A DNA stretch of 64,000 nt from Sinonovacula constricta (taxonomy: Eukaryota; Mollusca; Bivalvia; Cardiida; Solecurtidae), in NCBI GenBank assembly GCA_007844125.1, contig CM017560.1, positions 73,369 through 137,368 of the forward strand. Direction: 5' to 3'. The first letter of the stretch is position 1, and every line of letters begins with the position of its first letter. A model generated the notes under the pieces. That model was given only the letters and a program-made list of their open reading frames with translations, was not told the origin of the DNA and ran no database searches. Shown here piece after piece: positions 10,928-23,000 of the stretch. A program made the position numbers and the translations under genes.

Positions 10928-12002
10928 TCTTATGACAGTTAAATAATCAATTTCAATAAATATTATGACTATTTTAAGATATAAATATCATTAATATTGA
11001 TATTTGATGCTACGACTTGCAGATTCACGTTTATTCTGCAGTGTCATGTTTAATTGACACTTTGAAAAATATACTCTTCATATGTGTTAATTTTCAGGTG
11101 TTAAGGAGAGACCTGCAACATGCCATTCGCAAGAAACGGCCGGGAACGGAGCTCAATAATTACTACCTCCACCATGACAACGCTCCCCCGCACGTGTCCC
11201 AAGTCACCCGGCTGGAGATGTCCCTCTTGGACCTTGAAACCATCCCGCACCCCGCGTATAGTCCCGACCTCGCCCCAATGGATTTCTCCATTTTTCCTGA
11301 GGTACTTAAAACACATCCATACTAGAAAATGTTGAAAATATAATTTTAAAAATGTTTCAGAAACGTTTACTGCAAACTAAACACCACAGTTAAAATAAAA
11401 AAATAAAAATAACATAAAATTTCAATACGAGATAATAGCAGAAATAAAATTTTTGATTCATTCTATAAAATTAATATAAAATTATGTATTTAAACTTTTC
11501 AAGCCAATCGTCAATATAAACTATTGATATCTCAGGTACGTGGTAAATTGACTGTTATGCAGGTGAAGTCCAGATTGCGAGGTAACCGTTACGGCGGCCT
11601 ACCGGAACTGCGACAGGCGTTGCACGAGATTATCGCCGACTTCAACGAGACTTGGTACCGGAACGTGTTCTCTGCGTGGATTCACAGACATCAGAGATGT
11701 ATACAGTGTCAGGGTGACTTTATTGAAAAGTAAATCCTATGACATTTGCGCTTGTTGCGGTTGTGAGACGTCGACGCGACGTCGATTTCGACGTCGTTTA
11801 TGTAACCCCGGGGTGCTCCGGGTCGAGTTTATTGTATTTGCTATTTCTTATATAGATTTTATATTTGTTATGATATTGTTATGATTTTTTTTAAGATTTT
11901 GTTCATGAGATATCGGGCTATATCATATTAAAATTTTAAATGTCTGCGCTTGTTAGTTGTCAAGTTATAGCACCATTCTACGAACTTTCTGATCAACCCT
12001 CA
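9821..12002 (+). mobile_element. near-intact mariner element with introns
   Basis: The inverted repeats are identical over 32 bp: 9821-9852 begins TTGATCAGAAAGTTCG and 11965-11996 is its reverse complement. On the right the terminus extends six more bases (CCCTCA) to a TA at 12003, the expected TA target duplication. On the left those bases are missing and the repeat adjoins a (TA)n tract, so the extreme left end is damaged. The element encloses one transposase gene in three exons. Identical inverted repeats suggest a fairly recent copy. Confidence 0.9.
10198..11733 (+). CDS. mariner transposase (DD34D), three exons with two GT-AG introns
   Basis: Exons: about 10198-10871, 11098-11301 and 11563-11733 (TAA). 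Both introns (226 and 261 bp) begin GT, end AG and are phase 0; joining them keeps one frame of 320 codons from the ATG at 10284. That frame is also open upstream (ENEESRAAVKVCFSLGYSATETY), giving ~28 more residues, but its natural ATG at 10198 is one frame off, so a small indel lies near 10200. Counting from 10284: helix-turn-helix region in the first ~90 residues, WVPRLLT at 92-98, catalytic Asp at 131 (CDETW), 223 (HHDNAP) and 258 (APMDF), with 34 residues between the last two. The C-terminus is WIHRHQRCIQCQGDF. It would bind the inverted repeats and cut and paste at TA. Intron 1 contains a (TAA)n run. An in-frame alternative acceptor sits 27 bases before exon 3, at 11535. Confidence 0.85.
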
Positions 12003-12029
12003 TACAACACTAAAAAAAGACTTTTGACA

Positions 12030-12640
12030 AAATCATTGTTGGACATCAAATCATTGTGAATATTTAGTTCTACTTGCAATATGCTAATAAATAATAACAA
12101 GATAGCCATGAGGCCCTTTATCACTCACCTAAGTGCCATAGACATTTAGCCCTTGTTGCTATGCTTTTGGACAGATCAAAATTCTTTGAACAATCTTGAT
12201 ACAAGGCCATTAAAGGAATACACTCAAAGCTCTATCTCTTGTGGTTAATGACAAGAAGATTTTCAAAGTTTTCCTTTACCTATATTGAAAATGGCTACAC
12301 CCACTGCGACCATGTTAACAGACCAAAATGTTGTGAACATCCTTCATACAGGACCACCCAAGAAACAGGTATACCACATATGAAGGCTCAAGCTCTTGTT
12401 GTTTCTGACTAGAAGGTTTTCTAAGTTTTTCTATATAGACTTAAATGGAAAATGACAGATCAGAATTATTTGAACAATCTTTATATGGGGCCACCCAAAG
12501 GACATGAATACCAAATATCAAGGCTCTAGCTCTTGCAGTTTCTGACAAGAATATTTTCTAAGTTTTCCTATATAGCCATATTGTGGCATAAGCTCATGTG
12601 AGCTAAAAGAGGTACTTTTTCTACTTTGATTAAAAGGTGC
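12030..12640. repeat. dispersed repeat with ~140-bp imperfect tandem units
   Basis: Three related segments begin near 12180, 12325 and 12460. Each contains a version of GAACAATCTTGATACAAGGCC and, further on, CTCTAGCTCTTG...TTTCTGACAAGAA...TTTTCTAAGTTTTCC. The end reads CATAAGCTCATGTGAGC, a short palindrome. No coding capacity. It lies just 3' of the minus-strand gene at 12907. Confidence 0.6.
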
Positions 12641-12906
12641 ACCTGCAGCTAGACTATTTTAACAGATGACTTGCAACTAAAACTAGGTCGAAGATCTACT
12701 CTTGACTAAAACTAAATGTAGGGAGGTCATTAAACTGACCTGATGTATATAGGTTTCTAACAATATCATCTGTTCCCAAACGCTCAATACTAAGACATCT
12801 TATGGATACATATCTCAGCTATGGGGTCTTGGAATACTGGTGCCAAATTGGGTAAATACTCCTAAAATCAAGGATTTCTATCATAGATAGAGGTTTCATT
12901 TTTATT

Positions 12907-15900
12907 CTACCAGTCAGTCAGGACTGTAGGATACTTCACAACAGCTCTCCAGTGTAATGGTAATGTCCTTCTCATTACTGGATACAGCACCCATATGCTT
13001 ATTTTCTTTTCCCACATTCCATTTAATCTGTAAAATAACATTTCATTTTAAGTACATTTTCAGCTGGCAAATAACTATATTATCATATTTTCAAGTTTAA
13101 AGTCTTAAATGGTTTTAGACCTATAGCCTAAGGAGTACAGTCATAGACAAGTAGCTCCTCTTACTCAATGGGCCCTCACTGTGTTGCTTAAAGTCCATTT
13201 AGAGCAAGGACCAAATCTATAATAGCTGGATATATCTGAAATGACCACATTGTATTGCTGCTAAATTGCTTAGGTTCATCCCACTTGTTTTTCTAAGGTC
13301 TAACATTTTATATAGGATGTTGTCTTTTGGTAACGCATTTAATATGTATAGCATCAGGTATTTTCTATCTAGAAACATCACTGATTTTAGGCAGGAAGTG
13401 ATTAATTTATAATTAATATCATAAATTATAGTTTCCATATCAGATGCTACAAAGGTGCCAGTGCAAATCTTCTATGCCAGCATTATTTCTAAAATGTATA
13501 AACATAAAATACATAAATATATCATAACATAACTAAAACATTTCCTAAATACTAACAAGAAATATTAACCCCTGGTAATATTTTGCCTGAATAATTTTAA
13601 GTCTTTAAGTTTTATAACTTTAATCAATATATTAAGATTTTCTTCCTTAGAAATGATAAAAAGTATTATTTACTGTTATAAAAAAGGGTTAAAACCTTTT
13701 CTTTTACAAGTATTATAAAAGTTAAACATAATTTGCTTCTTGAAGTCATTAACATGTAAATGAACAGATGCTAAAATACCACAAGTTCAATGAAAAATAA
13801 CAAGTTAACATAACTTTGGCTAACCTGAAATTTTTCTGGGATGGCACCAGCCAACAGTTCAGTATATGATAGGCTTTATTTCCTGTTGCCAGTGTTTTTG
13901 CATTCCTCATCACCCAGTGGCTTATGGCTGCAACCACATAACCCATCATGAATAGGGTTGATCCATGTTCTGTTGTTATGTTATGAAGAATACCTGTTTA
14001 TAAGAAACATCATTTCTGTAAGTAGCAGTTTTGTTCCATTATAACTAATTATATGTATATCTATACCAAATGTAAAGTCTTGAAACCTTGAAAATGTAAC
14101 GTGTAGTAGTAGCAGCAGCAGCAACAGTAGTTGGGTTGGTTAATATTCTGCATCATCATAATCCCCTGCTGTCTTGGTGATTTTTATGTCTATCAACAAG
14201 TTATCAAATATTCATAAATGCATGGATATTGATTGTTAGAAAGATTAAATAGAAAAACATTAACAGTTAGTTTACCAGTGCAAGGGAGGTTAAACACCAT
14301 TTTACTGCCTTGTTTGTTCATGTCTATTTAAGTAACTGCCTTTCAAGTAAAAACTGTGCAGAAACTCAACATTGTTAACCAACTAGCTTGCTTCTACAAA
14401 AGAATTGGAACCTTAATAAAAAATGAAGGAAAAAGGAAAATAAAATAGAGTTGGATGAAGGTTCGGACCAAGAACCCCTGGTTTGTCAGTCATGTGGACT
14501 CACAGTATATAAATAGGTTAACAAGACATACAAATAGAAGTGTAAAGTTTTGTCCAAGTAAATACTCAATATTATGGTAATATTAAATAGCATGAAAACA
14601 TACTCAAACAGATCCGCAAATGACAGGGTTGCTTTCTTTCTTTATCTCTCTCTCTGTCTTTGATGTATCACCTCATTGACATGTAGGTTGAGTTTCTGGA
14701 AGTTCAAATTATTTAATAATATATTCCCCTTTAATAAGTAATATACTTTTACTTACATAAAATCTTCTTTGTATATGCTGTTGACAATAAGCTTTGTTGT
14801 GTATGTGTTTATTTTCTGTGAACAATAAACTGGGTGCACAGTGACCAAGCAGTTAGTGGCTGATTTGTATCTCCTCAGCCCCTCACTGCATGAGTTTCTA
14901 GTGCTATTTGGATAAGAACTTTTCAAGTGGTGAGCTTTTCCAGCTAACCTGCAGGGCACCAGTGGTTGTACCTTAACATAAGGCTGAGTTGACCTCCACT
15001 TATAATTAGCTGGAGTTTGCCAAAATGACCATAACTGTGTTTGTGTTTGTAAAAAAAAATTCTAAACACTTCCCTACTTTTATCAACATAAAATGGAGGT
15101 TAAGCTCTGAAATTTTTAATCCATTAAAAAACTTAGAACTTTAACCAGATTTTAAGATGCAGTCGATCAATGGGTTCGGGAGCTCTGAGGTTGTTTGTTT
15201 ATATCCAGGCACAAAATACCAAATTCATTAAAAAAAGGTAGCGGTATGGTTACCTGGCTAACCCTCAATCATATATGAGTATTTCCATGACTGGTTGGCC
15301 TGGAGTAAGTATAACATGACTGGGTCTGCTATCATGTTAAGGACTTCATTTCATGCATTTCCCAATAAAGGCAGAACTAAATGCCCCAAGTCTGGGATAA
15401 CTGTCAAGATAGTAAGTGGGTGATTATTGATTAACTACATGCATTTCCCAATAAAGGCAGAACTATATGCCCCAAGTCTGGGATAACTGACAAGATAGTA
15501 AGTGGGTGATTATTAGTTAACTACATGCATTTCCCAATAAAGGCAGAACTATATGCCCCAAGTCTGGGATAATTGACAAGATAGTAAGCGGGTGATTATT
15601 GATTAACTAAACAAACTTATATTTTTTACACAAGTTTTAAAAGAAAATTTACATGTTGGTTTTGCTGACTCACAGTTCAATTTTTGTCACAAGTGGGGAA
15701 ATATATTTATGATTTTCCCAGTTGAGTGTATGAACATATATTGATCTTTTAAAATTGACTTTAATGCTGCACTCAACTTACTTTGATGCAGTTTTGTCTG
15801 ACCAATGTCACTTTTCAGCCCCAGACATAAGCACACTGATGTTACTGAAACGATGAGTTGTCCAAGTTATATAACTTGTAACAATGAAAATATAGAATAT

Positions 15901-16558
15901 AATTTGTTAGGTCATAAAAATGGTTCTATTTGCCCTGGAAGTGTATTTTGCAGACAATGACTTAAGATACTTGAAGCATAGGATAAAAACCAAGCCAGCA
16001 ACTAACTAGTCATAAATATGGTATGAATAAAGCACCCTTACTCTAAACTCAGCTTGCAAGAGAAATTCACTGGTGGGCCTGGTGTCAGGATACATGAAAT
16101 GTGACTAGGTGCAGTATCATGTCTGGTATATTCGTTGCATGTTTTCACTGTGAAGACAGCACCGTATATGCTTCACAGGAAGCTAGTCTGGATGTTTGGA
16201 AATATGGATCGCCTCATTAACAATTTTTTCACTTAAGTAGTGGTAGTGTCCATTTGAAGAAGATGATGGCTCATTCACTGTATTAACATGCTGGACAGCC
16301 TGGTGTCTGTGTTGAGAATGAAAAAAAAACACAGTGAAGGCCATACTAGTCAGGTTTAAGTAGAAGCTTTCAGCAGGTTAGCAAAATGGTGGTGGTGGGA
16401 TGCAAAACACAATACTTTACAAGTAACAAAATATATAATTACCTCATTTCATGTAATGCAGTTGCCTTCGACAACATTAACATCTCACACCCTGGTGTCG
16501 AAGTAAAATGATAAACCAGCATAGGCTTCAAATGGTGTTATCATTTTGGACCATGCAG
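12907..16558 (-). CDS. spliced host gene of unknown function, five 3' exons
   Basis: Five exons fit together in one frame, in transcript order: 16558-16489, 16306-16233, 15844-15782, 13993-13825 and 13027-12907 (TAG at 12909-12907). Acceptors are good (GTTGTTCTCTTCAG, CATTCTCAACACAG, CATCGTTTCAG, TTATAAACAG, TTATTTTACAG). Donors are GTGAGA, GTGAAA (weak), GTAAGT and GTTAGC. All four junctions join split codons in compatible phase without a stop, giving 164 residues that contain AWSKMITPFEAYAGLSFYF, HGSTLFMMGYVVAAISHWVM and LPLHWRAVVKYPTVLTDW at the C-terminus. It is rich in Trp, Tyr and hydrophobics and may be helical or partly membrane-associated. I do not recognise the family. The first exon shown starts mid-codon, so 5' exons are missing; one may be at 25436-25459, which would place the Gypsy element in an intron in antisense orientation. 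Confidence 0.7.
15285..15345 (+). repeat. SINE body fragment
   Basis: GACTGGTTGGCCTGGAGTAAG and the following TGACTGGG...TATCATG match the reverse complement of the SINE body at 2421-2734 and 5496-5815. Old and truncated; it lies in an intron of the minus-strand gene. Confidence 0.55.
15352..15609. repeat. 86-bp minisatellite, exactly three copies
   Basis: The units begin CATGCATTTCCCAATAAAGG at 15352, 15438 and 15524 and differ at only a few positions. The 86-bp period is constant and the array ends at 15609. It lies in an intron of the minus-strand gene. The low divergence indicates recent amplification. Confidence 0.95.
16070..16210 (+). repeat. SINE body fragment
   Basis: The segment containing GGGCCTGGTGTCAGGATA, then GTGACTAGGTGCAGTATCATG and GTGAAGACAGCACC, aligns with the SINE body in the orientation opposite to the copies at 2.4 and 5.5 kb. 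It lies about 20 bp from an exon of the minus-strand gene, inside the intron. Confidence 0.65.
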
Positions 16559-17081
16559 CTGAAGAGAACAACATATGATGTAAATAATAGAATGGACCAA
16601 GACAGAAAATTGTTATTATTTTTTATGTCACCTACTAATCTTATCCTTTACATTTTTATACAATAAATTTATTTGAAATGAGGAAATGCAGGTAAAATGT
16701 TTTCTTAATAGAAGAGGTTGTTAATTGGAATTTAATGACCAGACTTCAAATACTGACAGTTTACATCATGAGTATGTAACCCTAATATAGGTTTAAATTG
16801 GTTGATAATTCACAAAATTTGAATGGATTTACCATGCATTGTAAGTAATTGTCAGGATATGCCATTTTTAATATAAACCATCTTTGTTAGTTTAGTGTAT
16901 GCACATGACACAATGTGCCCTGTACGTGATCCACCCTTCATAGGTTCATATATATTCAAATTATTGCATCATTTAGGACCAATCAGTGTAATGTTTAGGA
17001 GGGATGCATAAACATGGCATAAAACATGCATAGTGTGAAGTTGTCCAAGCTGGTTGTGCAGCAATTATGGCCTAAAAATGA

Positions 17082-17091
17082 ATATATATAT

Positions 17092-17134
<43 letters not shown>
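17082..17134. repeat. (TA)n microsatellite beside the truncated 5' LTR
   Basis: A TA run with one interruption ends about 25 bp before the surviving end of the 5' LTR. It marks the breakpoint region where most of that LTR is missing. Confidence 0.9.
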
Positions 17135-17136
<2 letters not shown>

Positions 17137-17160
17137 TGATTTTTTACATTTCCATACAAA

Positions 17161-17188
17161 TAGTTATTTTCATAACCCCCGGTTAACA
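17161..17188 (+). repeat. remnant of 5' LTR
   Basis: GTTATTTTCATAACCCCCGG then TTAACA corresponds to the end of the 3' LTR (25186-25211) with a few differences. The TTAACA terminus is the inverted counterpart of the TGTTACCC start of the 3' LTR. Upstream sequence shows no further LTR match. Confidence 0.75.
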
Positions 17189-17189
17189 A

Positions 17190-17207
17190 TGGCGATCCCG
17201 GCTTTTC
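17190..17207 (+). other. probable tRNA primer-binding site
   Basis: TGGCGATCCCGGC follows the LTR end after one base. A start of TGG, complementary to the CCA end of a tRNA, directly after the LTR is the expected primer-binding site. The identity of the tRNA is not determined; an Arg-type acceptor end ending in CG is possible. Confidence 0.55.
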
Positions 17208-19033
17208 AAACCGGGCGGGGCAGAAGTGCACAGTTTACTTGAACCACCTTACAGCGAGTCCAGAGGAGTTGCTGAGTAGTTCCTGGAAGAAGTTTCTGCG
17301 TGAGGTGATTAGAAAGCAACGGTAGCGTTTGGAACCTTGGACTTGGAGAAAGTAACCTTCCAACAACCAGAAGCTACAGTGCTAGTGAGTTTTTTTTTGT
17401 GTGGCCACAGTGTTTTTTTGTGCTCATGAGCGTGCGCGAGTGAAGTGTTTTTTTATTATTGATAACCGGTTTGACCATTCAGGAGTCGACCTTGTTGCAA
17501 CCTCTTCGTTACTATCCATAAACTGTCAGCGCTGGATTCAACGTTGGATTTCTTCGTTGGAGAGACATTTTTGACAAGTTTTTAGTGTTAAACTGTAAGT
17601 ACTTACTTAGTACTACAAGTACAAACATTTCTAGCCAATTTTACAGAAAACTGTATAAATTTGCTATATTGTTTACCTTTTTATTGTAAATTTTTGTCAT
17701 ATTTTAAAAATGTAAAATTCAACATTGTATAAATTTGCTATAATTAATTTTTATTTTTGTATTTTCATATTTTAAAATGTAAAATTCAACATAAAGCAAC
17801 GTTTTTTGCATTTTGCTAAAAATGAAGTAGAGTAGAACTGTAAAGAGGTGTTTACCCAGTGAAATTTAGGCATTCATGGTAAATTTGCATCCCTTTCAAA
17901 TTTTTTGCTTCAAGCACATGTATCCTAATAAATATCGGTTGGGTTTTTCCTTGTTTCTATTTTTAGATCGGTAAACATGTGACCAATTTAGCTAAAGCTT
18001 TTAATGTTATTTGAATAACTACTCCGTTGAAACTAATTTTTGTTTGTTGAAAGTTTTTCTGTTAATATAATTTAAACTTTTATTTTAAGTAAGAAATATT
18101 GACAAGAGTAGATTTAAGCAATTTATTCAAAATTGTTTGGTTGTTACTTTCATTCATTCAAGGGCAACATAGTAACTCTTGCTTGACTATTGTATTTTTC
18201 CTAGGTGATTTTTTCACTCTGTCAATTACCTTTTGTCATTATATTTAGATTTGATTTTTGTGTATCAATGCATTATGACTTAAGTTTATGCATACATGAT
18301 TTGCTTTTTATATAGTATTGAGATACATTTTGAATAATTTTTCCTTAAATGTGTTTTTATGTTCTTGATTGTTTATTTTGCTGCTGTTTATTTTGATATT
18401 TAATTTTGTTATAGGGGCAGTGGTTAATTGCAAGGACATTATTTTTTTGCAAATAAGTGACTTTATTTTGATTTTAGATTTAACTTTCTTTTTCAGCTTA
18501 ATTATGAGATAGAAAATTTTCTTTGCAGCTCAGTGGATTTTACCCTTTCCTTTTCGCCCTTTATTTAATTAGCACTTAACCCTTACTAACAATTTGTTAT
18601 ACAATTGTGTGTATGTGTGTGTAATATAGGTTTTATATGTTGCAGTGTAGGTAAGTTTCTATGTTTTATTTTTACATGTTATATGTGTCAGTGTTTATTA
18701 TTTGTGTTTTAGATATCATTAGTTTGTGGTATATTATATTAATAGTATTATATCAAGGTATTGAATATTGAGTAAACGCTCCATTCAGAATTGGATGTTG
18801 GTAAGTCTGGAGATTGGGTTTGTTTGTATTTTAGGTTCGATCTGGTAATGAGATGGCATTCATATTTTAAGCTCGTGTATGTTCAACCAGAGAATCCTCT
18901 TCAAAATTTCAGTTGTTCTTTTTCAAGAATGGTCTCATTTGACTTTGTTATTTGTGGTGTTTCAGTTAAAAGTTGTTTTTAATTTGTGGGTATTGATTAG
19001 TGTTTAGTTGCTTTGGAATTTGTTTATATCATC

Positions 19034-20028
19034 ATGGCAGAAGGAGATATGAAGGATTTTGTACCTGTTGGTGAATCTACACCTTTAAAGAAGGTTTTAG
19101 ATGCTTCATATAAGCCAGTACCTAAAGGTCGGGGTATTACGAATTTTATGAAAACAGAACAAGAGGAGTCACATCTTTTTCATATAGCACCGATTGTTCC
19201 GAAACTCCCTTTATTTTCAGGAGATGAACCGCTGCAAAGAGGTGAGTGTAGTTTTGTTGAATGGAGATATGAGATTAGGTGTTGTATGGGGGACTCTGAC
19301 ATTACAGAGAGTTGTTTGTTGCAAGCCATCAGGAGGTCTGTAAGGGGTACTGCTCGCCGCTTAATTATTCCTTTGGGTGAGACAGCTTCAGTCACCGACA
19401 TAGTAGGCAAGCTGGATGCCATGTTTGGTGATGTCTCTACTCATGGCATGATTATGCAGGAATTTTTAATGCGAGGCAGTTGCCGGATTAGTCAGTGACA
19501 TCGTTTGCTTGTAGGCTCGAGACCCTATTGCATTCAGCAGTACAAAACAATCACATAGTTGCAAGTGCTAAGAATGACATGCTGCGTCATAAGTTCTGGA
19601 CTTCATTGTCAAATGAGAAGTTGAAGTCTCAGACTAGACACAAGTATGACTCCATCTCAGAGTTCAATTCTTTGCTTAGAGAGATTAGAATAGTAGAGAA
19701 AGAGTTAATGTTGGAGAAAACTGCTTTGAACAAGAAAATACACATGAATCCGGTAAGTGTCAGCAGTGATGATCGTTTCAGTAAGCTTGAGATTGCTTTA
19801 AAGAAAGAGATAGGAGATGTAAAAAAGCGACTAGAAGCCAAGTACGAGTCTAAGTTAGACCAGATTTTGAAGCGGTTAGACAGTGCTGGGCAACAGGCAT
19901 CATCATATCAAACGTCACAGCCCAGGAACCAACCCAACCAAAATCACTTTAATAGTGGTAGAGGTAGGGGAGGTTGGTATAACCGTAACAGTTACTATGC
20001 AGGAAAGAGAGAGCAGCCAAAAAAGTAA
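19034..20028 (+). pseudogene. gag: Gypsy gag (PNMA-like capsid), broken
   Basis: The start chosen is the ATG at 19034 (MAEGDMKDFV), not the in-frame GTG-like upstream opening. Residues 58-84 contain LPLFSGDE...FVEWRYEIRC, which resembles the capsid N-lobe of PNMA-type Gypsy gags. Two lesions separate it from its second half: an extra T in the run 19463-19467 shifts the frame, and a TAG at 19489-19491 lies in the original frame. The first frame stops at 19496. The second half (to TAA 20026) has a coiled-coil-like charged segment and ends Gly/Arg/Asn-rich (GRGRGGWYNRN). No CCHC zinc knuckle is visible, so RNA binding probably relies on the basic tail. The product would be the particle-forming structural protein. 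Confidence 0.8.
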
Positions 20029-23000
20029 CCACCTCAGTTGTGGACCAGACTAAGGTTGGTGACTCCGATGGTCCGGCTAATGACTTAATTTCAAGGTTAG
20101 TTGGAGATTCGAACCAGAGTAGGGTAGTAATTAACAACAGAGAATTTGTTTGTTTGATTGATACCGGTTCCATGGTTTCAGTCATAAACGAAAGTTCTCT
20201 ACATACTTTTACAGAGCATCCAAAAGTACTACCACTGAACATGTTAGGTTTAGAAATTTCATTGGCAGATGGAGCAAAACTGGACTATATTGGATACATA
20301 GAGTGCAATTTATCAGTTCTGTTTTCTGATTTTAATGTAAATGTTCCAATTTTAGTGACTCCAGATAACCGATTCTCACAATCGTGTTCGGTTATCATAG
20401 GAACCAATGTTATTAGACAATTTAGAGATAAGTTTGATCCATCAGATTTGCCATTAGAATGGAAAACTGCGGTCAACAGTTTGACATGCCAGTCCATTTC
20501 AGCTTCACTTTATGGCAATAAAGCTTACAAACTGGATGCAAACCAGACAACAACTCTGACATGTATTGTCAGAAATGTTGCTCATGGTATATCCCATGTT
20601 GTGACGGAAAATCCAGACAGTGGTACCCCAGGTTACATTGTTTGTCCAAGGCTTGTTAAGATGAAGCAATCTGGATCTTTTGCCAGAATTGTTGTCAAGG
20701 TCTGCAATATGACTGCAAAGCCATTGACAATACACCCAAAAACTACTGTTTGCAAACTCACAGAAGTTGATGTGATTGACAGTTTAGCCTCAGAGTTGCC
20801 TAACTCAAAGTCCAAGGATGCTGAAAGCAATGATTTGGGTGTGAAAATCAATATAGATAACCTCACACCTGAGCAGCTCCTTGGGGTTTATCAGGTTTTA
20901 GGCAACTGGAAACATGTGTTTTCTACTGGGCTTACAGACATTGGTTGCACTGATCTTCTCGAGCACAAGATTGTGTTAGAGGATGACAGGCCTTTTAAAC
21001 AACCATACAGGAAAATACCCCCAAGCATGTATGAGGAGGTACGTCAACACATTAGACAGATGCTTGCTGCAGGAGTGATTAGGGAGTCAGACAGTCCCTA
21101 TTCCAGTAATGTAGTTTTAGTGAGAAAGCGAGATGGCAGCCTTCGCTTCTGCATTGACTGGAGACTGCTAAATTCAAGAACCAGAAAGGATGCCTATATG
21201 CTTCCTAGGTTCGATGATATTGTCGACTCTCTAGTTGGCTCTACTATGTTTTCATAACTTGACTTAAGATCTGGTTACTGGAATGTGAAAATGGAGGAAA
21301 AAAGCCTCCCGTACACAGCATTTTCAGTCGGAAACATGGGTTTCTGCGAATGGACTCGCATGGGTTTTGGACTTACTAATGTTTGTGCCACATTTCAACG
21401 TTTGGCTGAACGTACAATGGGTGATCTACACCTGCGGGAATGTCTTGTGTTCATAGACGATATCCTCATTTTCTCAAGAAACTTTGATGAACATGTCAGG
21501 CGATTAGAAGCTGTATTTTCTAAGTTGTCAGAACATGGTCTCAAGTTAAAACCCTCAAAGTGTGAACTTTTCATGTCATCGGTATCATATCTGGGACATA
21601 CCATATCTTCTGCTGGTATCCACACAGATCCAGAGAAGACATCAGCCATTGAGAAGTGGCCAGTGCCTAAAAATATTAAGGAATTACTTCAGTTCCTTGG
21701 TTTTTCTGGGTACTATCGGCGCTTTGTGGAAAACTATGCAATCATAGTTAAGCCTTTGAACAGATTGCTTGAAGGTCATTGTCTCAATGGTAAAGTGGTT
21801 AAGAAGTCAAAGAAACGTCGGAAAAGTCCTACAAAGTGGATTTGGGCTTCAGACCAACAGACAGCTTTCGATACTCTTGTCGATAAGTTGACCAATGCAC
21901 CGGTCTTAGCCTTTGCCGACTATACAAAACCATTTATTCTGCACACTGATAGTTCTGGCACTGGTTTAGGAGCAGTCCTCTATCAGAAGCAGGATGATGG
22001 CACTGAACGCGTTATCGCGTATGCCAGTCGAAGTTTGAGACCCAGTGAAAGAAATTACCCAGCTCACAAGCTTGAATTTCTTGCGTTGAAGTGGGCTGTC
22101 ACAGAGAAATTCAATGACTATCTCTGGGGTAACTCTTTTGAGGTAGTTACAGACAACAACCCACTCACGTACGTGCTTACCACAGCTAAGCTAGATGCAA
22201 CTAGTCATCGTTGGGTAGCATCATTAGCTAATTTCAATTTCACCCTTAAGTACAGGGCAGGAAAGTTGAATGCGGATGCTGACAGCCTGTCACGCATACC
22301 CGTGATATTTCCAGAGACCATAAAGGCTATTTGTACAGCCGCTACAGCTAACGTGCCCTTGGTCACGTGTGTGTCAGCTGGTTGTCTGCCTCCTTCGGCC
22401 GAGGAGGTTGAGAATCAGTATGATAGCTTTCAGAAGGTCAACTGGAAAGTAGAGCAAGCACAAGACAAAGTGATAGCTAGGGTTTCAAAACTTCTTGGTA
22501 GTGGTCGTCGCCCCAGGGAGGGAGAGTTCAGACGTGAGCCTTGGCAGGTACAGCGATTTCTTAGGGAATGGAACCGCCTCACTGTTGAGTCTGGAGTGCT
22601 GTACAGGACCACTACACAAGATGGTCAGCCATGCAAACAACTAGTTTTGCCAGTGTCCTATCGCAAACTTGCATTGAAAGGGGTGCATGAGGATGTAGGG
22701 CATCCTGGCAAAGAAAAGACACTATGGTTGGCTAGACAACGTTTCTACTGGCCTGGTCTTGAAAAAGATGTCAGTGCCAAGGTGGAAACATGTGGACGTT
22801 GCATACGGAGGAAAACTCCTATTCAAACAGCAGAATTGGTTAACATCAAAACTTCTAGACCAATGGAGCTGGTTTGCACAGACTTTCTATCATTAGAAAT
22901 GTCTAAGGGTGGTTTCGAACATGTACTGGTCATAACAGATCACTTCACCAGGTATGCTCAGGCAGTGCCCTGTAGAAACCAAACCGCGCAAACCACTGCT

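Noticed and set aside
12907..13027. Alternative frame of the last exon ending in TGA at 12914
   Set aside because: It reads open from the acceptor in phase 0, but the upstream exon leaves two bases, which selects the frame ending LTDW and TAG.
14757..14948. 192-bp minus-strand open stretch ending in a strong GTAAGT donor, as an exon of the spliced gene
   Set aside because: Its acceptor is weak, its phase would introduce a stop after the 15782 exon, and the neighbouring exons already join in phase without it.
16489..16558. Longer version of this exon ending at the GAG|GTAATT donor at about 16443
   Set aside because: The frame meets TGA directly after the GTGAGA donor, so the shorter exon is the only open version.
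20505..20866. Minus-strand ORFs inside gag and pol
   Set aside because: Shadows of the retrotransposon coding frames; same for 19180-19422, 19629-19841, 21395-21649, 22430-22612 and 23563-23778.
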